From: JAJZNI01 sp035624785
GTDB lineage: Bacteria > Chloroflexota > Dormibacteria > Aeolococcales > Aeolococcaceae
Length of the DNA stretch: 64,000 nt
Assembly: GCA_035624785.1 (NCBI GenBank)
Contig: DASPQV010000019.1
Span: 30,712 to 94,711 of the forward strand
Reading direction: 5' to 3'
The translations under genes and the position numbers were made by a program. Below are positions 58,938 to 64,000 of this stretch, in pieces. The first letter of the stretch is position 1. The number at the start of each line of letters is the position of its first letter. A model generated the notes under the pieces. The model was not told where the DNA came from. It worked only from the letters and a program-made list of their open reading frames with translations, and did no database searches.

Positions 58938-60448
58938 GCCTGCTCGCCGGACTGCCGCTGGCCACCGCCACCCCGGGCGGCGGCGACCTGATCGGGCTCC
59001 TCCCCGAGGTGATCGCGGCTGGCGGGTTCCTCCTGCTCATGCTCGCCGACCTGGTGGTGCCGCCGGAGCGGCGCACCTGGCTGGCCGCCTTCAGCGCCCT
59101 GGTGCTCCTCGGCGCCCTCGGGGTCAGCCTGTGGGGATGGTTCGACGCCGGAGCCGCGGGGCGCACCGTGTATTTCGGCGCTTACGCCTACGACCGGCTC
59201 TCCGCCTTCACCAACTGCGTGATCCTGGTCACCTCGCTGCTGAGCGTGACTATCAGCCCCGGCTACCTCAACCGCCGCGGCCTCCACTTCGGCGAGTACT
59301 ACGCCCTGCTGATGGCGGCCACGGTGGGCATGATGCTGCTCGCCGGAGCGGCCAGCCTGATGGTCATCTTCCTGGCCATCGAGCTGCTCTCGATCTCGCT
59401 GTACATCCTGAGCGGCTTCTCGCGCAACGAGGAGAGGTCGCAGGAGGCGGCGGTCAAGTACCTGCTGCTGGGATCCTTCGCCTCCGCCTTCCTGCTCTTC
59501 GGGATGGCCCTGGTCTACGGCGAGACCGGGCACACCCAGCTGGTCCAGATCGCCAGCGCCCTGAACCGCTCCGGGCCGCTGGACCCGCTCCTGGTGGGCG
59601 GCGTGATCCTCGTCTTCGTGGGCTTCGCCTTCAAGGTGAGCGCCGCGCCCTTCCACTTCTGGACGCCTGACGTCTACCAGGGAGCGCCGACCTCGGTCAC
59701 CGCCTTCATGAGCGTAGCCACCAAGGTGGCCGCCTTCGCCGTCCTCATCCGGGTGTTCGACTACGCGTTCGCCGCCGACTACAGCCGCTGGAGCCCGGTG
59801 GTGATCGCGGTGGCGATCATCTCGATGGTGGTCGGCAACCTGGCCGCGCTGACCCAGACCAGCGTCAAGCGGATGCTCGCCTACTCCGGGATCGCCCAGG
59901 CCGGCTACATCCTGATCGGGGTGGCGGTGGGCGTGGGCAACCCGCTCGGCGTCCAGGGCGCTCTCTACTACCTGGCCGCCTACGCGCTCACCAACCTGGG
60001 CGCCTTCGCGGTGGTGACGGTGATGACCCGCCGCGGCGAGGACATGGACAGCTACGACCATCTCCGCGGCCTCTGGTTCCGGCGCCCCTACGTCGCCGTG
60101 GCGATGGGCTTCTTCCTGCTCTCCCTGGGGGGCTTCCCGCTCACCGCCGGGTTCTTCGGCAAGTTCCTGGTCTTCGCGGCCGCCATCGAGGGCCACAACG
60201 TCGCCCTGGCGATGTGGGGGATCGCCACCAGCGCCGTCTCCATCTTCTACTACCTGCGGGTCGCGATCCTGATGTTCCAGCGCCCCGCGGAGGAGGAGAG
60301 GGCGTACCAATGGCCGCGCACCGGTCTCGCCGGCGGCTCGGTGCTGCTGGCCACCGCAGCAGGGACTCTCATCCTGGGCACCGCCGTTCCGCTGGTCTTC
60401 ACCGTGGCCCAGCTGGCCCAGGCGGGAACCATCCCGGGGGCGACGTGA
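58934..60448 (+). CDS. nuoN: NADH-quinone oxidoreductase subunit N
   Basis: A 504-residue antiporter-like subunit and the last gene of the operon. FKVSAAPFHFWTPDVYQGAPTSVTAFMSVATKVAAF is the NuoN signature, with MVIFLAIELLSISLYIL giving the membrane Glu. All fourteen subunits A to N are therefore present in canonical order. A short hairpin follows the stop. Confidence 0.95.
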   Translation: MSLLAGLPLATATPGGGDLIGLLPEVIAAGGFLLLMLADLVVPPERRTWLAAFSALVLLGALGVSLWGWFDAGAAGRTVYFGAYAYDRLSAFTNCVILVTSLLSVTISPGYLNRRGLHFGEYYALLMAATVGMMLLAGAASLMVIFLAIELLSISLYILSGFSRNEERSQEAAVKYLLLGSFASAFLLFGMALVYGETGHTQLVQIASALNRSGPLDPLLVGGVILVFVGFAFKVSAAPFHFWTPDVYQGAPTSVTAFMSVATKVAAFAVLIRVFDYAFAADYSRWSPVVIAVAIISMVVGNLAALTQTSVKRMLAYSGIAQAGYILIGVAVGVGNPLGVQGALYYLAAYALTNLGAFAVVTVMTRRGEDMDSYDHLRGLWFRRPYVAVAMGFFLLSLGGFPLTAGFFGKFLVFAAAIEGHNVALAMWGIATSAVSIFYYLRVAILMFQRPAEEERAYQWPRTGLAGGSVLLATAAGTLILGTAVPLVFTVAQLAQAGTIPGAT

Positions 60449-60470
60449 ACGCCGGCCTGGGTCACCGCCG

Positions 60471-60489
60471 CCCCGCCGCCTGAGGCGGG
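60471..60489. terminator. Hairpin between nuoN and the histidine kinase
   Basis: CCGCC (60476-60480) and GGCGG (60484-60488) around TGA, in the 42-base gap between converging genes. No T run. Modest support only. Confidence 0.4.
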
Positions 60490-60490
60490 A

Positions 60491-62809
60491 TCAGCCGGCT
60501 CGAGAGCGCCCGCTCACCCGCTCACGGGGTGATCCAGCGTGCCCCGCGTCCTCCGCGGTGCTCGCGCGCCGGGAGGCGAGGTGGCGCTCCAGGGCGTGGA
60601 GCAGGGCAGTCACCCGCACCGGCTTGGTCAGGTACTCGCGGGCGCCCGCGGCCAGGAAGCTCTGGCGCTGGGCCCGGGTGGCGTCGGCGGAGAGGACCAC
60701 CACCGGGACTCCCGCCGTCTCGGGATCGGCGGCGAGCCTGCGGAGCACCTCGATGCCGCTCATGTCCGGGATGTGGACGTCCAGGAGGACCAGATCCGGG
60801 TGATGGCGGGTGGCCAGGTCCAGGGCCATCCGGCCCTGCATCGCAGTGATCAGCCGGAGCCCGGGCCACCTCTGCAGGATGCCCTCGATGAGCCGCATGT
60901 TGGAGAGGTTGTCCTCGACGTAGAGGACGATGCCGGCAGGCCCCTCCGGCGCCTCGTCACGGCGTGGGCGCGGCGGCGCGCCGGCCCCGATCTCGGCCAC
61001 CCGCTCGCCGTTCCCGGCGGGCAGCTGGAACCAGAAGGTGCTTCCCTTGCCGGGCGCGCTCTCCACTCCGATGCTGCCGCCCATCGCCTCGAGCAGCGAC
61101 TTGGAGAGGGAGAGCCCCAGCCCGGTGCCCTCCACCTCGGTGGAGGCGGCGGAGAGCCGTTCGAATGGGGAGAAGAGGCGGGACAGCTCCGCGTCCGAGA
61201 GCCCCGGTCCGCTGTCCCGGACCGAGATGCGGACCTCAGCCTCGTGCCCGGCGGCCTCGATCTCCACCAGCCCGCCCTGGTGGTTGTACTTGACGGCGTT
61301 GCTGACCAGGTTGAGCAGGACCTGGTTGAGCCGCTGATGATCGGCAAGGACGCTGAGCCTGGGTGCGATGCTCGCCACCCGCACGGTCAGCTTTCGCTCG
61401 GCGGCCATGGGCCGCATCAGGTCGACGACCTCGCTGACGGTGTCGCTCACGTTGACGGGCTCCCGGGACAGCCCCAGCCGGCCCTCCTCGGTCCGGGCGA
61501 TGTCCAGGATGTCGTTGATCAGGGCGAGCAGGTGGTCGCCCGCCTTGAGGATCGTCTTGACGTGGCGGGCCTGCTTGTCGGTCAGGTGCTCGAGCTGCAG
61601 CAGCTCGGCGAAGCCGATCATGGCGGTGAGCGGGGTGCGCAGCTCGTGGCTCATCCGGGAGAGGAACTCGCTCTTGACCTGGTTGGCCTCCTCGGCCCGG
61701 TCGCGGGCCCGGCGCAGCTCGGCCGCAAGCTGCTGCTGCAGCTCCGAGACCCGAACCCTGTCGAGGCCGATGCCGATGGCCGCCGCGTAGGCACCGAGCC
61801 ACTCGACCTCGTCGCGGCCGAAGGGAGGTGAGAGCGGCTCGGAGATGACCACGAGCCGTCCACGGCCCTCCTGGAGAAGCAGGGGCTGGACGATGGCGAA
61901 CCTCGGTCCGTTCAGGTGCACGGGGGAGGTCTGGTCGAGCCGCCGATCGCCCAGCAGGGCGAGCGCGTCCGGCCCGCTCATCCCCTGGACAGCCAGCAGG
62001 GCCCCGCCGGCATCCGCCACCACCCCGCTTCCCCCACCGACCAGCCGGATGGCCCACTCCAGACTGCGAGCGGCCAGAGTGGCGCGATCGGGGCTGAAGA
62101 CGAGCAGGTCGATGGTGGCGGCGTTGAGGCGGTCCTGCTCGGCAAGGCGCCAGAACCGCCGGACCAGGCGGGGCGGGTTCAAAGCGGTGAGGAATGGCGG
62201 GAAGCAGAGGAGGGCGGCAGCCTCCAGGCCGATGCCGACGGCGGTGTTGGGGGCGGTCCGGCTGGTCGCGACGCTGGCCAGGAGGACGATCGCGATGAGC
62301 AGGTAACCGAGGGCCAGCGAGCGCATCCGGGCCCTCTGCATCCGGGCCAGCCGCCCCGAGACGCGGAAGATGGCGTAGGCGGACTCGAGGACGACCAGGC
62401 ACCAGATCCCGACGAAGATGTCGGCCGCCGCCACCTGCTCCCCCGCCTCCTTGGCGGCGGCCCAGGGCAGGCCGCTTCCGAAGGCGAGCGCGAGAGCCCC
62501 CAGGGTGACCCCGGCGGCGAGCAGCCAGCCCCACCTCGGAACCGGTACGTGGTAGTGGCGATAGAGGAGCAGGCCCGCCGCCGAGGCCATCAGCAGCACG
62601 ATGACCGTGCCGGACACGATGGAACGGTGGTCGATCGCCGGGTCGATGGCGCCCACCAGGGCCACCAGCCCGAGGCAGCCCAGCGCCCCGGCCATGTAGG
62701 CACGGCCACGCTGGGGGCGCAGCCACCAGAGACGGAAGGCGAGAACGGCGGTCAGCAGGAAGGCGGAGGCCACCGCTATCTGCAGCCCGCGGAGTGCTGC
62801 CTCGGTCAT
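60491..62809 (-). CDS. Hybrid sensor histidine kinase/response regulator
   Basis: A 772-residue membrane protein. Seven or eight N-terminal helices span residues 1-230, then comes a GAF-like region at about 240-370. The HisKA motif has the phosphoacceptor His388 in EFLSRMSHELRTPLTAM. The ATPase domain has NLVSNAVKYN (N box), RDSGPGLS (G1) and GTGLGLSLSK (G2). A C-terminal receiver has VEDN, Asp677 in LVLLDVHIPDMSG and the Lys in YLTKPV. The membrane part senses an unknown signal and no output protein is adjacent. ATG 62809 is the best start; the open frame to 62908 lacks support. Confidence 0.85.
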   Translation of the reverse strand: MTEAALRGLQIAVASAFLLTAVLAFRLWWLRPQRGRAYMAGALGCLGLVALVGAIDPAIDHRSIVSGTVIVLLMASAAGLLLYRHYHVPVPRWGWLLAAGVTLGALALAFGSGLPWAAAKEAGEQVAAADIFVGIWCLVVLESAYAIFRVSGRLARMQRARMRSLALGYLLIAIVLLASVATSRTAPNTAVGIGLEAAALLCFPPFLTALNPPRLVRRFWRLAEQDRLNAATIDLLVFSPDRATLAARSLEWAIRLVGGGSGVVADAGGALLAVQGMSGPDALALLGDRRLDQTSPVHLNGPRFAIVQPLLLQEGRGRLVVISEPLSPPFGRDEVEWLGAYAAAIGIGLDRVRVSELQQQLAAELRRARDRAEEANQVKSEFLSRMSHELRTPLTAMIGFAELLQLEHLTDKQARHVKTILKAGDHLLALINDILDIARTEEGRLGLSREPVNVSDTVSEVVDLMRPMAAERKLTVRVASIAPRLSVLADHQRLNQVLLNLVSNAVKYNHQGGLVEIEAAGHEAEVRISVRDSGPGLSDAELSRLFSPFERLSAASTEVEGTGLGLSLSKSLLEAMGGSIGVESAPGKGSTFWFQLPAGNGERVAEIGAGAPPRPRRDEAPEGPAGIVLYVEDNLSNMRLIEGILQRWPGLRLITAMQGRMALDLATRHHPDLVLLDVHIPDMSGIEVLRRLAADPETAGVPVVVLSADATRAQRQSFLAAGAREYLTKPVRVTALLHALERHLASRRASTAEDAGHAGSPRERVSGRSRAG

Positions 62810-62932
62810 GACCGGCTCGGAGCCGCCCTCCTGAATCGAGGGTCGCAAACGATCACGAGCGGGTGGGTGTGGGCAGGGCACCCGCCGGTGACATCGGCGA
62901 CCCCACATTCTCCACGCTTTCGGGTCCGGTGG

Positions 62933-63817
62933 TCAGCCTTGAGCGGCTCCCCGGCCCTCCCGATCAGCCGGGGCCCGGCCCGGCTCGCGGGCGATCCAGG
63001 TGCCCGCCCCTCCCAGGCATCTGGCGATCGGCTGGGGGCCCCGGCCGTCGGCGAGGACCACGCAGGGCACCCCTCCATCGACCGCCCGCCGAGCCGCCAG
63101 CAGCTTGACCCGAGCCCGGCCACGGGCCAGGGGGAGGTGCTGGTCGAGGGCGCCGGGGTCGATCCGAGCCACCAGGGTCTCCGGCTGTCCGGGGTCGCGG
63201 AGCAGCCCGGGCACGTTCATGAGGATCAAGAGCCGCCGGGCTCCCAGGGCGACGGCCAGCTCGGCAGCGAGCCGGTCCCCGTCGACGTTGATCGCCTCCC
63301 CCTCCCGGGAGATCGCCGGCGGCGTGACCACGGGAAGGCGGCCGGCGTCAAGGAGAAGCCGGAGCAGGGAGACGTCAACCGCTTCGATGGTGCCCGCCAG
63401 GTTGCCGTGGAGGAGCAGGGCCCGGCCGCCCTCGATGATCCGCAGCTCGGGCTTGCGCCGGCCCACCGCGATGCCGCCATCCATCGCGGAGAGGCCGACG
63501 GCGTCGGCGCCGCGGCGGCGCAGGGCCTCCACCAGGCGCTTGTTGACCAGGCCGCAGTAGGCCATCAGGAAGTGGTCCATGGTCTCGTGGTCGGTGTACC
63601 GGGTGACCTCGCCCCTCGCCGACGTCACCATCCGCGGCGGGCGGCCCAGGGCCGCGGCGAGCCGGTCGAGCTGGAGGTGGGCGCCGTGGACCACGACCAG
63701 CGGCTCGGCGAAGCCGGCGAGCTCGTCGAGCAGCGAATCGGCGCCGTCGAGCTCCAGGCTGCCGCCCAGCTTCAGGACGGTGAGCCGGCCGCCACCCATC
63801 CCGGTCAAGCCGCTCAC
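62933..63817 (-). CDS. lysZ: [LysW]-aminoadipate kinase
   Basis: A 294-residue amino-acid kinase of the ArgB/LysZ family. VLKLGGSLELDG is the ATP-binding start, TSARGEVTRYTDHETMDHFLMAYCGLVNKRLVEALRRRGADAVGLSAMDGG is characteristic of LysZ, and PVVTPPAISREGEAINVDGDRLAAELA is the nucleotide site. It phosphorylates the side-chain carboxylate of alpha-aminoadipate (possibly also glutamate) held on the carrier protein LysW, for lysine or arginine synthesis. The GTG overlaps the lysY stop. Confidence 0.85.
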   Translation of the reverse strand: MSGLTGMGGGRLTVLKLGGSLELDGADSLLDELAGFAEPLVVVHGAHLQLDRLAAALGRPPRMVTSARGEVTRYTDHETMDHFLMAYCGLVNKRLVEALRRRGADAVGLSAMDGGIAVGRRKPELRIIEGGRALLLHGNLAGTIEAVDVSLLRLLLDAGRLPVVTPPAISREGEAINVDGDRLAAELAVALGARRLLILMNVPGLLRDPGQPETLVARIDPGALDQHLPLARGRARVKLLAARRAVDGGVPCVVLADGRGPQPIARCLGGAGTWIAREPGRAPADREGRGAAQG

Positions 63818-64000
63818 AGCGGGTAGAGGCTGGGAAGCTCGAGGCCGGCCGTCTCGGGGAGCCCCAGGCGGAGGTTGGCCGCCTGCACCGCCTGGCCGGC
63901 GGCGCCCTTGACCAGGTTGTCGATGGCCGCGGTTACCACCAGGCGCAGGGAGCGAGGGTCCCGGCTGAAGCCCAGGTCGCAGCGGTTGGTGCCGGTGACC
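63814..64000 (-). CDS. lysY: [LysW]-aminoadipyl-phosphate reductase / ArgC-like, C-terminal fragment
   Basis: The last 61 residues of an ArgC-type reductase, cut by the right edge. VTGTNRCDLGF and VVTAAIDNLVKGAAGQAVQAANLRLGLPETAGL match the ArgC/LysY C-terminus. It reduces the acyl phosphate made by LysZ to a semialdehyde with NADPH. Adjacent to and overlapping lysZ. LysY is chosen over plain ArgC only because of that partner. Confidence 0.8.
   Translation of the reverse strand, partial: VTGTNRCDLGFSRDPRSLRLVVTAAIDNLVKGAAGQAVQAANLRLGLPETAGLELPSLYPL

Overview
The window is a high-GC (about 70% by eye), densely coded bacterial chromosome segment. There is no rRNA, tRNA, CRISPR array, insertion sequence or phage gene that I can recognise. 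A LysW-type amino-group-carrier kinase/reductase pair at the right edge, a split glycine decarboxylase (gcvPA/gcvPB), a full 14-gene nuoA-N operon and many leaderless-looking promoters suit a soil-type lineage near Chloroflexota or Candidatus Dormibacterota. That placement is an inference from gene content, not a tested phylogeny.

Layout. (1) 1-3289: a small cluster with a GCS2-type carboxylate-amine ligase (cut by the window edge), an ATP-grasp ligase and an enterochelin-esterase-like hydrolase on the minus strand, plus a divergent second esterase. It looks like a biosynthetic unit for an unknown amide- or ester-linked metabolite and is my best candidate for an undescribed system. (2) 3382-15366: single genes, including a CcdC-like membrane protein, a cyclic-nucleotide-binding protein, a flavoprotein, a methyltransferase, an internally deleted YbaK relative, a DUF1996 protein coupled to a membrane protein, a large secreted protein, a DUF885 HExxH protein, a flippase-like membrane protein, and VOC and DUF1905 proteins. 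(3) 15382-25642: acyl-CoA synthetase, a lipoprotein with Y-x4-D repeats, a transketolase-like enzyme, and a four-gene minus-strand operon gcvPA-gcvPB-NAD-kinase-like-class IV aminotransferase. (4) 25814-45162: glutamate dehydrogenase, HAD phosphatase, SDR, threonine synthase, thioesterase, a four-gene glycine betaine/choline ABC importer, FNR-like oxidoreductase, DSD1-like racemase-fold enzyme, glycosyltransferase, aminopeptidase N, MarR/YceI divergent pair and a DUF2231-Rieske fusion. (5) 45582-60448: nuoABCDEFGHIJKLMN, respiratory complex I, with overlapping stop/start codons through most of it. (6) 60491-64000: a hybrid histidine kinase, then lysZ and the end of lysY.

Two expression modes are visible. 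Some genes have a Shine-Dalgarno sequence and a TTGACA/TATAGT promoter. About a dozen others have a TANNNT box ending 6-10 nt before ATG or GTG and no ribosome binding site, implying leaderless mRNA. That spacing rule also points to a possible non-canonical ATC start for the flippase-like gene.

Base-level positions were counted by hand. Family names rest on recognised motifs and remembered family patterns, not on database searches.
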